Of a DNA stretch of 64,000 nucleotides, positions 26,619-37,900 are shown in pieces (position 1 is the first letter of the stretch; each line of letters starts with the position of its first letter). The translations under genes were made by a program, and so were the position numbers. The stretch lies in the NCBI GenBank assembly GCA_963833675.1, contig CAWHYW010000048.1, positions 49,369 through 113,368 on the forward strand, written 5' to 3'. Under the pieces are notes generated by a model, which worked only from the letters and a program-made list of their open reading frames with translations, had not been told where the DNA came from and searched no databases. The stretch is from DASQDN01 sp963833675 (GTDB lineage Bacteria > Acidobacteriota > Terriglobia > Bryobacterales > Bryobacteraceae).

Positions 26619-27974
26619 GTGGCAGACAATCTATTTTCGCGACGTCATTTCTTTCTCGGCAGCCTTATGGCCGGCGCGGTCCCGACAGGCGGATACGGCA
26701 GCGTTCGATCCTTAAACAGCTCGGGTATAAATCTCCGAACGAGAAGCTGAATATCGCAGCAGTGGGAGCCGGCGGAAAGGCTACAGCGATATTACAGGCT
26801 GCAAGTCTGAAAATATCGTCGCGCTCGTAGACCCTGACGAGAAGCGCGCGAGTCGAGCGTTCACGGAGTATCCGAAGGCCGCGAAGTACAAAGATTTTCG
26901 CAAGATGTTCGACAAAGAAACGAACAACATCGATGCGTTACCGCTTCCACACCCGATCATATGCACGGGACGGTAGCCATGTGGGCGATGGCTCGCGGAA
27001 AACATGTTTACTGCCAGAAGCCGTTGACGCGTACTGTTTGGGAAGCGAGCGAGTTGACGAAAGGCGCGGCGAAGTACGGGGTCGCGACGCAGATGGGCAA
27101 CCAGGGCTACTCGAACGAGGGCGCTCGCGAGTGCTGCGAGATTCTCTGGAGCGGCGATATCGGTGACGTGAAGGAAGTCCACGCCTGGACGAACCGGCCG
27201 GAAGGATATTGGCTGCAGGGTCCCGAGGTGGAGCCTAAGGAAGAATCGGTTCCTCCGACGCTCGACTGGGAGGCCTGGCTGGGCGATGTGGAGATGCGGC
27301 CATTCAGCTCGGCGTACCTGCCGATCAAGTGGCGCGGGTTTCCCGAATTTGGCTGCGGCGCCGTCGGGGATATGGCATGCCACATTCTCGGGACGCCGAA
27401 TATGGCGCTCCGGTTGACGGCGCCTGTCAGTGTCGAATGCGTCGAGCAAGAAGGTAAAGGGAAGTACACGTTCCCGAAGAAGTCTGTGCTCCGATGGGAT
27501 TTCCCGGCCCGCGGAAAGATGCCGCCGGTCAGTATCTTCTGGCATGACGGCATGCAGAAGCAGCCGGATATTCCAGGTGTCCCGGCGGGAGAATTGCTCG
27601 GCGACAAAGACATCAATGGAAGCATCTTCATCGGCGACAAAGGAATGGTGACCACAGGGTGTTATGGCGAGCGCACGCGTTTGGTGCCCGCCGCCAAGAT
27701 GGCGGACTATTAGCTTCCGTCGCCAGTATTGACCCGTTCGCCCGGCCACTACCGCGACTGGATTCGCGCCGCAAAAGGCGGCGAGCCGTCCTGCTCGAAT
27801 TTCAGTATCGCCGGTCCGTTCGTGCAGTGGATGCTGCTGGGTGTCATCTCGATGAAATTTGAAGGCAAGCTGATGTGGGATGCGGAGAAGATGCGCTTCA
27901 CGAATAATAATGAGGCGAATGAGTATCTGAAGCCGAAGTTCCGCAAAGGGTGGAAGTTTGTTGCTTCCAGGTAG
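26619..27974 (+). CDS. Tat-exported Gfo/Idh/MocA-family oxidoreductase (several frameshifts)
   Basis: Begins at GTG 26619, 11 bases after AGGAG. The N-terminus has a twin-arginine signal (FSRRHFFLGSLMAG). Then, across frame changes near 26725, 26795, 26945 and 27712: NAD site IAAVGAGGKG, ENIVALVDPDE, TPDHMHGTVAMWAMARGKHV and YCQKPLTRTVWEASELT with the usual EKP-type lysine (here QKP), and a C-terminal domain ending KFRKGWKFVASR. About 450 residues. Such exported dehydrogenases act on sugars or cyclitols with tightly bound NAD(P). The substrate is unknown. Confidence 0.82.
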
Positions 27975-28005
27975 CTTTGGCGAACGCCGAGTTGTTGATG
28001 GTCGC

Positions 28006-28034
28006 AAGCACGGTCCTCCGACCGTGCTTTCTTC
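28006..28034 (+). terminator. Intrinsic terminator after the oxidoreductase gene
   Basis: AAGCACGGTC (28006-28015), loop CTCC, GACCGTGCTT (28020-28029), then TCTTC. A 10-bp perfect stem; the U-tract is short and interrupted. Confidence 0.7.
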
Positions 28035-28061
28035 ACCCCACAGAATAAGTGGATTCGGCCA

Positions 28062-29672
28062 ATGCCAATACCGCTCAGTCCGTTGCTTCCCGTGTGTGGG
28101 CCGGGTTGCCGCATCCTCTCGTTCCTCCTGCTTGGATTTCAGGCCGTGATGCCTTGGATGGCGGTATCCTTTGTTACGCAGGACGGCCCATCGCACCTAT
28201 ATACAGCCGTTGTCGCTCGGGACTTACTGCTGAATCCCAATTCTCCTTACGCGGAGCTTTACCGGTTCCAGCCTAAGCTCGTCACAAACTGGAGCACGAC
28301 GGTCCTGATGAATATAATGCAGGGTCTGTTCGGTAGCTTCGACGCGGAACATGCGATGGCGACACTGTGCGTGATCGCCGGGTTTTTCGGATTCGCGTAT
28401 CTCCGCCGATCTGTAGATCCGTTATCCAGTCCGTGGTCCCCGACCAACAACTTTCTTCTGTGTAGCTGGTTTCTCTGGATCGGCTTCTACAACTTCTATC
28501 TCGGCATGGCGCTGTTTCCGTTCGTTGCCGGTTATTACATCCGGCACGCAAATGCGATAAATCGGAAAAAGCTTCTTGCGATCAGCGGCGGATTGCTGAT
28601 TCTATTTTTTACCCACGTGATGGGGTTTGCGCTGGCACTGATGTCGGTCGGACTCGTCGGGCTGTGGGCTTGCTGTTCGCAGCGTAGCATGAAGGAGGCC
28701 CTTCGGCCAGGCGGCGTGGCTGGCTGGGGTTCTTATTCCTTCGACAATCCTCCTCCTTGTGTTCGTGCGGGGTTCCGGTCAGACCACACAATACGATCCG
28801 GCGATCGCATGGGCCTGGAACAGCTTCCCAATGCATGCATTCGCCGTTTCGCAAGGCCGGACCGGGGAACAGACGATCTTGGTGGGCGCGATGTTCTTTT
28901 ATATGATCATCGGCCTGCTCGCGATGCGCAGAAGCGAGTGGGCGAGTCCGAAGGCGTGTCTGTTTGTCGCGGGCATCCTCAGCTTTCTCGTGTATCTGTT
29001 TACGCCTGATTCAGGCTTCGGGGGAGACGCGATCAAGATCCGATTTGTGTGGGCCGTCTTCGTTTTCGGCTGTCTGGCCGCATCAACGGTATCGGCCTTT
29101 GCCCCACTGCGCATTCCTGTCGCAATCTTTACTACATGTTTTCTAACCGCGACATTGCTTCAGGCGTTGAAGATCAATGTCCGTCACGTGAGCCGGAGCC
29201 GCAAAAGCATATGAAGCGGCGCTCTCAAACGATCCCTCCCGGTTCGAGTTTCGTCCGCTTGCGTTTCCCGACAGAAGCGACCCGGAAGCATTACGGTTAC
29301 GAAACTGCGGCCCTGGAGCCGCTGTTTCATATCGATGCGCGCGCGGCGGCAAGGCGGAAGCTCGTCGATATAAGCGATTATCAGGCGTTGACACGTCTAT
29401 TCCCCGTCGATCACAAACCAGTGATCTCCGAGACGCAGCGCTTTCAGCTCTGGGATCTCGAAGGATCGGGAACAACCAGTTCGGAATCCCTCCGGCAGAT
29501 TTTAAAGGACTTCCCGGTTCAGATCGACTACGTCGTCTTAATGGGCGATGATTCTCCGGGCGAGAAGGCGGAAGCGTTTAAGAGCATGGTTGCTGAACTC
29601 GATTCGAAAATGCGGCTCGTCGGAACCGATCCCGCGAGATCGTTCGTACGTGTATACCGCCGCCTACCTTAG
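28062..29672 (+). CDS. Polytopic membrane protein, unknown function (frameshifted)
   Basis: A likely single protein of about 530 residues. First frame from ATG 28062 has hydrophobic helices (SFLLLGFQAVMPWMAVSFVT, LLCSWFLWIGFYNFYLGMAL, KLLAISGGLLILFFTHVMGF). After a shift near 28710 it continues VLIPSTILLLVFVRGSGQ, ILVGAMFFYMIIGLLAM and FVWAVFVFGCLAASTVSAF. A further shift near 29190 leads into a soluble C-terminal domain (YGYETAALEPLFHID, QIDYVVLMGDDSPGEKA). The layout, with a QDGPSHLYTA loop after the first helix and a globular tail, recalls membrane glycosyltransferase-like proteins, but no sugar-binding motif is certain. Confidence 0.6.
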
Positions 29673-29783
29673 GTATTGTATACTCGGATCTCTCCCCCAT
29701 AAAATTTGAAGTCCGCAGGAATTTTCCTATGAGCCGATTTTCACCTGTTCGTAACCTGATGGTACTCCATATGGTTATTTCCC

Positions 29784-29813
29784 TTGACAGACCACAAGAT
29801 ATTGGGGTAGCCT
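29784..29813 (+). promoter_or_regulatory. Promoter with NrdR-type operator before nrdJ
   Basis: ACCACAAGATATTGGGGT at 29791-29808; its reverse complement contains CAATATCTTGTG, matching the NrdR-box consensus CwAtATaTwGtg at 11 of 12 positions. It lies directly after TTGACA (29784-29789) and before a weak TAGCCT (29808-29813), so a bound NrdR would block RNA polymerase. The usual second box is not clear; GACGATATCGCGTC near 29829 is a poor candidate. Confidence 0.65.
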
Positions 29814-29911
29814 CACTAGCGTGCAGAGACGATATCGCGTCATGCCGAGATACTAATACGTAAACCTTAGAAAACAAATAAGTAAAAATAATTAAGAAAC
29901 GGAGACCGGTG

Positions 29912-32727
29912 ATGGGCTTGTTGAGTGTCGATTTGAGTGTGAGAGACGAACTGAAACGATCGCTGCCGATCGCCCAGCGTACGGGAATTGAGTTCCCGCG
30001 CTACTTCACAGCGAAGCTGGACGCAGGCAAAACACCTTATGACGAAGTGAGTTGGGAGTTCCGGACCGCTACTATCGGCAATGATAAAGGCGCAGTGATC
30101 TTCGAACAGCGGGACATCGAAGTCCCGTCCGACTGGTCCCAGACGGCAACGAACATCGTCGCAAGCAAGTATTTCCACGGTAAGCCCGGCTCGCCAGAGC
30201 GGGAGACCAGCGTGGCACAACTCGTGCATCGCGTAGTGGATACGATCGCCGACTGGGGCTCGAAGGGGCGGTACTTCAAGACTGCCGCAGGACGCGCGAG
30301 AATTTCCGGAACGAGCTGGCGCACCTGATGCTTACGCAGAAAGCGTGCTTCAACTCGCCGGTCTGGTTCAATGTCGGTGTCAAGGAAGCCCGCGGCTACG
30401 GCTGGTATTGGGATGAGCCCACAGACACGATGAAGAAGCTGGAAGCCGGAGCCAACCGGCCGCAATGCTCGGCCTGCTTCATTGTTTCCGTGAAAGATTC
30501 GCTGGAATCGATTCTCGATCTGGCGAAGACAGAGGGAATGCTGTTCAAGTGGGGTTCGGGAACGGGCACCAATCTTTCGGCGCTGCGCGAAGAAGACGCG
30601 ATCCTCTCGGGCGGCGGGCGCGCTTCGGGGCCGTTGAGCTTCATGAAGGGGTTCGATGCTTTCGCAGGCGTGATCAAGTCCGGCGGAAAGACTCGCCGCG
30701 CGGCAAAAATGGTTGTCCTTAATTCCGATCACCCGGATGTCGAGAACTTCATCTGGTGCAAAGCGAAGGAAGAAAAGAAGGCTCACACGCTGATCGACGC
30801 GGGCTATGACTCATCGCTGGACGGCGACGCGTACAGCTCGATCTTCTTCCAGAATGCCAACAACAGCATTCGCGCGACGGACGAATTCATGCACGCCGTC
30901 GAAGAGGACGCGGACTATTGGACCAAGTCGCGAGTGGAAGAAAAACCGGTGCGGCGATACAAGGCTCGCGATCTGATGAAGCAGATCGCGGAAGCCACCT
31001 GGCAGTGCGGCGATCCGGGAATGCAGTTCGATACGACCGTCAATCGCTGGCACACCTGTAAGGCGACGGCGCGGATTAATGCATCGAATCCGTGCTCGGA
31101 ATACATGTTCCTCGACGACTCGGCTTGCAATCTGGCGTCGTTGAACCTGATGAAGTTTGTCGGTCCCGATGGGCAATTCGATGTAGAAGCGTTCCGGCAT
31201 GCCGTAGACACGGTCATCACGGCGCAGGAAATTATCGTGGACAGCGCGAGCTATCCGACGGAGAGGATCGGCCGAAATTCACACGATTACCGTCCGCTGG
31301 GTCTCGGGTTCGCCAATTTAGGGGCGCTGCTCATGTCGATGGGTTTGCCGTACGACAGCGATCAGGGCCGCGACTTCTCCGGAGCGATTACAGCCGTGAT
31401 GTGCGGCCAATCGTATCTGACGAGCGCTCGGATTGCGGAAGCGACGGGTCCATTCCCCGGCTATCTCCGTAATGAGCATTCGTTCCTTGAAGTGATTCGG
31501 ATGCATCGCGATTCGGTGAGCAATATCGACAGCCGCCGGGTGCCTCCGGCGTTATTCCAGGCCGCATTGGAGTCCTGGAATCTCGCTTATGAGAAGGGCA
31601 AGGTCAGCGGATATCGTAACGCTCAGACAACCGTGATCGCTCCTACGGGCACGATCGGCTTCATGATGGATTGCGACACGACGGGAATCGAGCCCGATCT
31701 GGCGCTGGTGAAGTATAAGAAGCTCGTTGGCGGCGGTGTGATCAAGATTGTAAATCAGACTGTGCCGCAGGCTTTAATCAAGCTAGGTTACACGCCGGTC
31801 CAGGTGGAGCAAATCGTCTCGCACATCGACGCGACCGGCACGATTGAAGGCGCGCCGCATGTGAAGGACGAGCATCTTGCGGTTTTCGACTGCAGCTTCC
31901 GCCCTCAGAATGGAGCGCGCTTCATTCATCACATGGGGCACGTCAAGATGATGGCGGCGGTTCAGCCCTTCATCTCGGGCGCAATCTCGAAAACGATCAA
32001 CATGCCGGAAGAGAGCACGGCCGAAGACATCATGAACGCCTACATGGAGAGCTGGCGCCTTGGGCTGAAGGCCGTCGCCATCTATCGTGACAATTCCAAG
32101 CGTGTTCAGCCTTTGAGCTCGGGCACGGGCAAGGGTGAAAAGAAGAGCGGGCCTGTTGTGATCGAGAAGGTCGTCGAAAAAGTGGTTCACCGGCCGGTGC
32201 GACGGAAATTGCCCGACGAACGCCAATCGATTACACATAAGTTTTCGATCGGTGGACACGAGGGATATATCACGGTTGGTCTGTATGAAGACGGCCAACC
32301 CGGAGAAGTATTCATTTCGATGGCGAAGGAAGGCTCGACCATCTCGGGCCTGATGGACAGTTTCGCTACAGCCGTGAGTTATGCGCTCCAGTACGGCGTG
32401 CCGTTGAAGTTCTTTGTCGATAAGTTCAGCCACGTTCGTTTCGAGCCGAGCGGCTGGACTGGCAATGCTACGGTGCCTTACGCGAAATCGATTATGGACT
32501 ACATCTTCCGGTGGCTCGGAGCGAAATTCCTGGGCCCCGAGTATGCGATGGGCGAGGCGGGCGATACACCGGTGTTGAAGCCCACTGAACCTAGTCCGCA
32601 GCAGGCTTTGCAGTTTGAGCCGTCGGTTACGGATGCCCCGTTGTGCGCGGAATGCGGGTCGATCATGACGCGCAACGGATCCTGCTACAAGTGCGGGAAT
32701 TGCGGCGGGACGAGCGGTTGTAGTTAG
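29912..32727 (+). CDS. nrdJ: Adenosylcobalamin-dependent ribonucleotide reductase, class II (frameshift near 30285)
   Basis: Reduces ribonucleotides to deoxyribonucleotides using vitamin B12, without oxygen dependence. ATG 29912 follows GGAG at 29901. The first frame holds the N-terminal region (RTGIEFPRYFTAKLD); after one missing base near 30285 the second frame gives LMLTQKACFNSPVWFNVGV, the substrate-site CSACF, GTNLSALRE, active-site NPCSEY, and PTGTIGFMMDCDTTGIEPD. The C-terminus has a Cys-rich ribbon (CAECGSIMTRNGSCYKCGNC) that re-reduces the active site. About 938 residues. Regulation by NrdR is suggested by the operator upstream, and a terminator follows. Confidence 0.95.
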
Positions 32728-32758
32728 TCCTTTTCTCTGTTGTGTGTGCGTGGGAGAG

Positions 32759-32798
32759 GGCGACCCGGTGACCTCCGACACCGGGTCGCCATTTTTTT
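32759..32798 (+). terminator. Intrinsic terminator of nrdJ
   Basis: Stem GGCGACCCGGTG (32759-32770) and CACCGGGTCGCC (32779-32790), eight-base loop, then A and seven T residues. The T tract ends immediately before the rmuC ATG at 32799. Confidence 0.92.
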
Positions 32799-34040
32799 AT
32801 GGAACTGATCTTTTTTGCAATTGGGACGCTCGCGGGCACTTTGGGATGCTGGCTGGCGATGCGCGCACGTTTTTTTGAGCCATTGCGCGCGGAAACTGCA
32901 CGCCGCGCGAGCGCCGAAGCAATCGCGTCGAGGGTGCCGGAACTGGAAGCGCGACTCGGTGAACTGCAGGTCGCTAACACAGATCTACAAGCGGAGAAGC
33001 GCGTTTTGTCAGAAGCTCAGGCGAGATTGCTTGAATCGTTTCAGGCCTTATCGGCGCAGGCGCTGCAAGCCAACAATCAGATGTTTCTGGACCTGGCGGA
33101 CACCGCGTTGGCGAAACGTCAGGTAGCAATAGACGAGTTGGTGCGGCCTCTTAAGGAATCGCTCACCAAGGTGGATGCGAAACTCCATGAACTAGAAACA
33201 GCTCGCGTATCGGCGTACACGTTATTGACGTCTCAACTGCAGTCGCTCGGTTCGGAGACAGCCAATCTGGTCAAGGCTTTGCGGACTCCGCACACGCGCG
33301 GGCAGTGGGGCGAAATGCAGCTCCGTCGCGCAGTGGAGATGGCCGGGATGGTCGATTATTGCGATTTTCGTTTGCAGCAGACGCTCTATGCGGAGGAGAG
33401 TCGCCTGCGTCCTGACATGGTTGTGATGCTGCCGAACGGCCGAAGGCTGGTGGTGGATTCGAAGGCTCCTCTATCGGCATATCTCGACGCGATCGAGCTC
33501 GAGGATGATGCTTCCCGCGCGGTGAAGTTGAAGCAGCACGCAATGCAGGTTCGAACGCATGTGGAGCAGCTCGCGCAGAAGGCCTACTGGTCGCAATTCG
33601 ATCAGGCGCCGGAGTTTGTGATCGCCTTCCTGCCCGCAGAATCGTTCTACAGCGCCGCGCTGCAACACGATCCGGGACTGATTGAGTTCGGCGCGGATAA
33701 GCGGGTTTTGATTGCGACACCGACAACGCTGATCGCGTTGCTGAAGGCGGTTGCGCATGGCTGGCGGCAGGAGCAGATCGCGCAGAATGCGGTGGAGATC
33801 AGCCGCATGGGGCGGGAACTCTACGAGCGACTTTCGAAACTTGCTGAGTACTTCGCGGCGGTCGGGACTCATTTGGATCGGGCGACGAGGGCCTACAACG
33901 ATGCCGCGGGTAATTTTGAGAAGCGGGTACTTGTCTCGGCGCGTCGAATGAAAGAGAAGGGCGTCACGGTCGCGGAAGATATTCCGGAAGTCACTGCGAT
34001 TGACAGGGTTCCGAAGACGTCGTTGTTTGCCGCGGATTAA
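32799..34040 (+). CDS. rmuC: DNA recombination protein RmuC family
   Basis: A 413-residue protein: an N-terminal membrane anchor (ELIFFAIGTLAGTLGCWLAM), a long coiled coil (about 30-150), then a nuclease-like core with GQWGEMQLRRAVEMAGM, LRPDMVVMLPNGRRLVVDSK and FVIAFLPAESFYSAAL, followed by VLIATPTTLIALLKAV. Family members limit DNA inversions and degrade aberrant DNA; the core (RPDxxxxLP and VDSK) has restriction-endonuclease-like residues. The ATG abuts the nrdJ terminator, so little room is left for its own ribosome site, and it may be expressed by read-through or be leaderless. Confidence 0.9.
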   Translation: MELIFFAIGTLAGTLGCWLAMRARFFEPLRAETARRASAEAIASRVPELEARLGELQVANTDLQAEKRVLSEAQARLLESFQALSAQALQANNQMFLDLADTALAKRQVAIDELVRPLKESLTKVDAKLHELETARVSAYTLLTSQLQSLGSETANLVKALRTPHTRGQWGEMQLRRAVEMAGMVDYCDFRLQQTLYAEESRLRPDMVVMLPNGRRLVVDSKAPLSAYLDAIELEDDASRAVKLKQHAMQVRTHVEQLAQKAYWSQFDQAPEFVIAFLPAESFYSAALQHDPGLIEFGADKRVLIATPTTLIALLKAVAHGWRQEQIAQNAVEISRMGRELYERLSKLAEYFAAVGTHLDRATRAYNDAAGNFEKRVLVSARRMKEKGVTVAEDIPEVTAIDRVPKTSLFAAD

Positions 34041-34068
34041 CCTCCACTCGCTATCGTTAGTGGCTCTG
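34041..34068. repeat. Short palindromic interspersed repeat, copy 2
   Basis: CCTCCACTCGCTATCG then TTAGTGGCTCTG: a shorter relative of the element at 23300-23342, sharing CCTCCACTC at one end and GTGGCTCTG at the other. The arms CCACT/AGTGG pair. It starts on the base after the rmuC stop codon. Confidence 0.45.
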
Positions 34069-34205
34069 GATGAGTTTGGGATTATCGGGTTTTCTGAGGA
34101 CAAATCTTTTACAATCCGGCAACAAATTAGAGGGTAAAGATTCGTAAACGTCTGGAACCCGAAGCCTTTGCCCCCATCTAAGAAGTTGTAGACGGAGAGG
34201 ACAAA

Positions 34206-34757
34206 ATGAGAAAAGCACTTCGGAACCTCACACTGACGCTCGCTGGAGCGCTTTTGATGGTTCCTTTCGCACAGGGCGCGATCAGCACCGCTCAAAGCAA
34301 AAAAGGTTTGACCGGATTGGAAAAAGATGTCCGGCATGAACTGGTTATGCTGCCCTGGTTTAGCGTATTTGACAATTTGGAATTTCAGGTAAATGGCAGT
34401 GAGATTCTGCTCACAGGGCAGGTGACTCGTCCGACTCTCAAATCGGATGCCGAACGAGTGGTCAGCCGGATTGAAGGCGTTTCGAAGGTTGTGAACAACA
34501 TCGAAGTATTGCCATTGTCACCGTTCGACGACCGGATTCGTTTGGCGACGTATCGCTCGATTTACGGCTTTGGACCGCTCACTCGGTATAACTGGGGGCC
34601 GGTTCCGCCGATTCACATAATCGTGAAGAACGGCAACGTAACGCTTGCCGGCGTAGTGGCAAACGAGACAGACAAGAATATCGCGAACATCCGCGCGAAT
34701 GGCGTGTCCGGGGTGTTCTCGGTGGATAACAATCTTCGAGTCGAGCAGGGTAGTTGA
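34206..34757 (+). CDS. Secreted protein with two BON domains
   Basis: A 183-residue protein with a signal peptide (MRKALRNLTLTLAGALLMVPFAQG). Two BON domains follow: about 38-100 (LEKDVRHELVMLPWFSVFDN, GSEILLTGQVTRP, IEGVSKVVNNIEVLP) and 107-180 (IVKNGNVTLAGVVANETDKN, VFSVDNNLRVE). BON domains bind phospholipid or peptidoglycan-associated surfaces in the periplasm (OsmY-like). GGAG at 34196 gives a good ribosome site. It stands alone between the repeat and a strong terminator. Confidence 0.88.
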   Translation: MRKALRNLTLTLAGALLMVPFAQGAISTAQSKKGLTGLEKDVRHELVMLPWFSVFDNLEFQVNGSEILLTGQVTRPTLKSDAERVVSRIEGVSKVVNNIEVLPLSPFDDRIRLATYRSIYGFGPLTRYNWGPVPPIHIIVKNGNVTLAGVVANETDKNIANIRANGVSGVFSVDNNLRVEQGS

Positions 34758-34789
34758 GGCAAATAATCCTTCTTCCAGAAGAAGTTGGC

Positions 34790-34819
34790 GACCCGCGCTG
34801 GTGCGCGGGTCTTTTTTTT
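34790..34819 (+). terminator. Intrinsic terminator of the BON-domain gene
   Basis: GACCCGCGC (34790-34798), loop TGGT, GCGCGGGTC (34803-34811), then eight T residues. Confidence 0.93.
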
Positions 34820-34912
34820 ATCCTCCTGTGTGTAAATCTCAAATTTCAGATTTGACATGGCGTTTTCTCCGTGGCAAGATGGGCGAAACCGTCTCGATCC
34901 CAGGAGATCGCA

Positions 34913-37900
34913 ATGCTCAGGGCCACGTTTGCTATTTCGCTACTCGTGCTTTGTTTGGCTGCAGCTTTCGCGCAGCAGGGCGCTGGAACCATCTCCGGTG
35001 TTGTCACAGATTCGCAGGACGCCGCCGTCGCAGGCTGCCGCGGTCAAGTGACTCACGGCGAAACCGGACAAGTCTTCCGAACGCGGACTAACGAGAGCGG
35101 ATTCTATACAGCGCCGGGTCTCGCGGTCGGCCCTTATGAAGTAGCGGTCGAAATGCCGGGCTTCAAACGCACGGTACGTTCAGGCGTGACTCTGCAGGTT
35201 AATCAGAACGCTCAGGTGAATGTGACGCTGGACATCGGCCAGATCAGCGAGTCGGTGCAGGTAATCGCGGAGGCCCAATTGGTCGATACCTCCGGCGCAA
35301 CTTTAGGCACCGTAGTTGAGAACCGTCGGATTCAGGAGCTCCCGCTAAACGGCCGGAGCGCTCTTGCGCTGACGCTCCTAACTCCCGGCGTCGTTTCGAA
35401 TGCCGGCCCAACGAACTCCGGCTTCGGCGATCGCGGGATTCAGCTATCTTCTATCAGCATTAACGGCGGGCCGAGTTCGATGAACGCCCAAATGCTCGAT
35501 GGGAACAACAACACTTTGAGCTACGTCGGTGAAGTTGGCATACCGCCGGCGGTGGATGCCGTCGAAGAATTCAAAGTTCAGAGCGGCTCAATGTCATCCG
35601 AGTTCGGGTTTACGGCCGGCGGCGCGATCAATCTGGTTACGAAGTCCGGCACGAACGAATTTCATTGGCACGGCTTATGAATTCCTGCGCAATGACAAGT
35701 TTGACGCGCGCAACACATTTGCTACAAGCAAGCCTCCTCTGCGTTACAACCAATACGGAACATCCCTGGGCGGTCCGATCCTGAAGAACCGCTTGTTTGG
35801 CTTCTTCAATTGGGAGGAGTATAAGCTTCGGAAGAGCACACCGCGTATCTCAACGGTTCCCATTCAGGAATGGCGCGACGGCAATTTCAGCCGTCTGTAC
35901 ACAAACATGGGTCAACTGATCCCTATTTACGATCCGGCTACAACACGCGCGAATCCCAACGGCTCAGGGCAGATTCGTGATCTGTTCCCGGGAAATATCA
36001 TTCCCACGAATCGATTCGACAAGATCACTCCCACGATTCTCGGGTTCTGGCCACAACCGAACAGGACACCGATCAACCAGTTCACGCAGGCTCAGAATTA
36101 CCAGGACTCCGCGATCAGCATCGTCGACTGGGATCAGATGCACGTCAAAGTGGATTATCGCCTCACGGAGCGGAACTCGATATTCGTGAGATATACGTCC
36201 GCCGAACACCAAACCGCCGCAAACAGCATCTTCACAGACCCGACCGTCGGTCAGGACCGCAACGATAATCAATTCAACCGTAATGCGATGGTGTCCGACA
36301 CGCACACTTTCTCGCCGACACTGATCAATAACCTACGCGTTGGGATTATGAGACAGCTTTTCCTGTTCCGTGCCGCCAACGGCGGGCAGGATTGGCCGAC
36401 AAAGTTAGGTATGCCGTCCGTCGTGCCGCGCGATCAGTTTCCACAAATTGATTTCGGCTACGGCACCATCGGAGGCCAGGCATATGGGACGCGCGGTTCG
36501 ATGAATTGGGATATTCAGAATCTTTTGACAAAGGTCGCGGGTAACCAAACGCTGAAGATCGGAGCGAATCTCCGGCTGCTGTACGGCGGCAATCGTCAAG
36601 GCGCCGCGCTTTCGGGAGACTACTCGTTCACCACTTTGACGAGCAATCCCCAAAGTCCGGCGGGTACGGGTTCTAACCTCGCTCAGTTTCTGCTGGGCGA
36701 GGTCAACACGTCCTTCATCGATCGCATTCTTGGCAACTCCTGGAAGGCCTATTCGCTCAGCTTCTTTCTTCAGGACGACTGGAAGGTATCTCGCCGGCTC
36801 ACTTTGAATCTGGGCATGCGTTGGGATTATCAGCAGAAGCCGTATGAGCGGCAGAACGGCCAGGTCAATTTCGATCCGACAAGTATCGATCCGGTGACTG
36901 GTCGCGCCGGGATCACAGTGTACGCAGGGGTAAACGGAGCTCCGAGGACTTTCCTCGACGAGGATTACAACGATTTTGGTCCTCGCGTCGGTTTCGCTTT
37001 CGATCTCTTCGGAAACGGCAGGACCGTCGTGCGCGGCGGCTATGGGATCTTCTACCCGTCCATATTTTTCCGGAACTTCCTCGGAAATACTACCCTGTTC
37101 TCCACAACGCGCACAACGTATGTGGCCCAAGGTCCAGGGCTGGCCGCATTTCAATTTGCAAGCGGCTTCCCGTATGCGCCGGTTGAATCCCCAGGTTCGG
37201 CCGCAGGTCCGAGCGCGCTCTTGGGACAGGCAGTCAGCTACCGTGAATCGGATGGGACGACGCCCCTCACGCAGCAGTGGAACTTCTCCGTGCAGCAGCA
37301 ACTGGGGAACTGGCTGGTGGATGCGACCTATGCGGCTAACAAGGGCAATCACTTCTCGGCGGATGGCTACAACCTGAATCAGGTGGATCCTGCGATTCGC
37401 CTGCAACTCGGACAATCGTTGAACGATGCTGTTCCGAATCCATTCGCAGGCAAGATTCCGGGAGGTTTGGGAGCGGCGACAATACCGCGGGAACGCCTTC
37501 TGATGGCCTATCCGCAGTATCAGACCGTAACCGTGTTAAATCCGCGGCTCGGGAATTACATGTCGCACCAGTTCCAGTTAAACGTGAAGAGGACGTTCTC
37601 ACAGGGGTTGTCGCTGATGCTTGCCTATACAGGCGGCAAGAAAATCAGCGATAGTTCCCAGGTTCCGGTCGATTTCGGATCGGCTACCCAGAACGTTGAA
37701 CAGGTGACCGAAAACGGATTCCAGGATGGACTGTTCAATCGAGCAGCCAACAAATCAATCGATCCGGCCGATGTGGCCCAGCGCGCGGTGATCAGCGTCC
37801 TTTACGAGTTGCCGTTTGGACAAGGTAAGCTCTGGAGCCCCTCGAACGGTGTTGTGCAAACGCTGGTAGGTGGATGGCAGGTCAATACGATCGGGCTGAT

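Noticed and set aside
26781..28196. A 471-codon open frame on the minus strand
   Set aside because: It lies antisense to the Gfo/Idh/MocA gene, whose plus-strand motifs are clear. The product is rich in Arg, His and Pro, typical of a shadow frame in G+C-rich DNA.
29673..29911. Cobalamin riboswitch in front of nrdJ
   Set aside because: The leader is short and I could not find a B12-box-like sequence; an NrdR-type operator explains the region better.
29909..30328. Split ribonucleotide reductase encoded as two separate subunits
   Set aside because: The first frame ends in residues unlike the family and the second begins mid-domain; one missing base near 30285 restores a normal single chain.
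31783..32781. A 332-codon minus-strand frame
   Set aside because: Antisense shadow of the nrdJ 3' half and of its terminator; no protein family features.
33471..34337. A 288-codon minus-strand frame
   Set aside because: Crosses rmuC, the repeat and the start of the BON gene; antisense shadow.
36405..37415. A 336-codon minus-strand frame
   Set aside because: Antisense shadow of the TonB-dependent receptor barrel.
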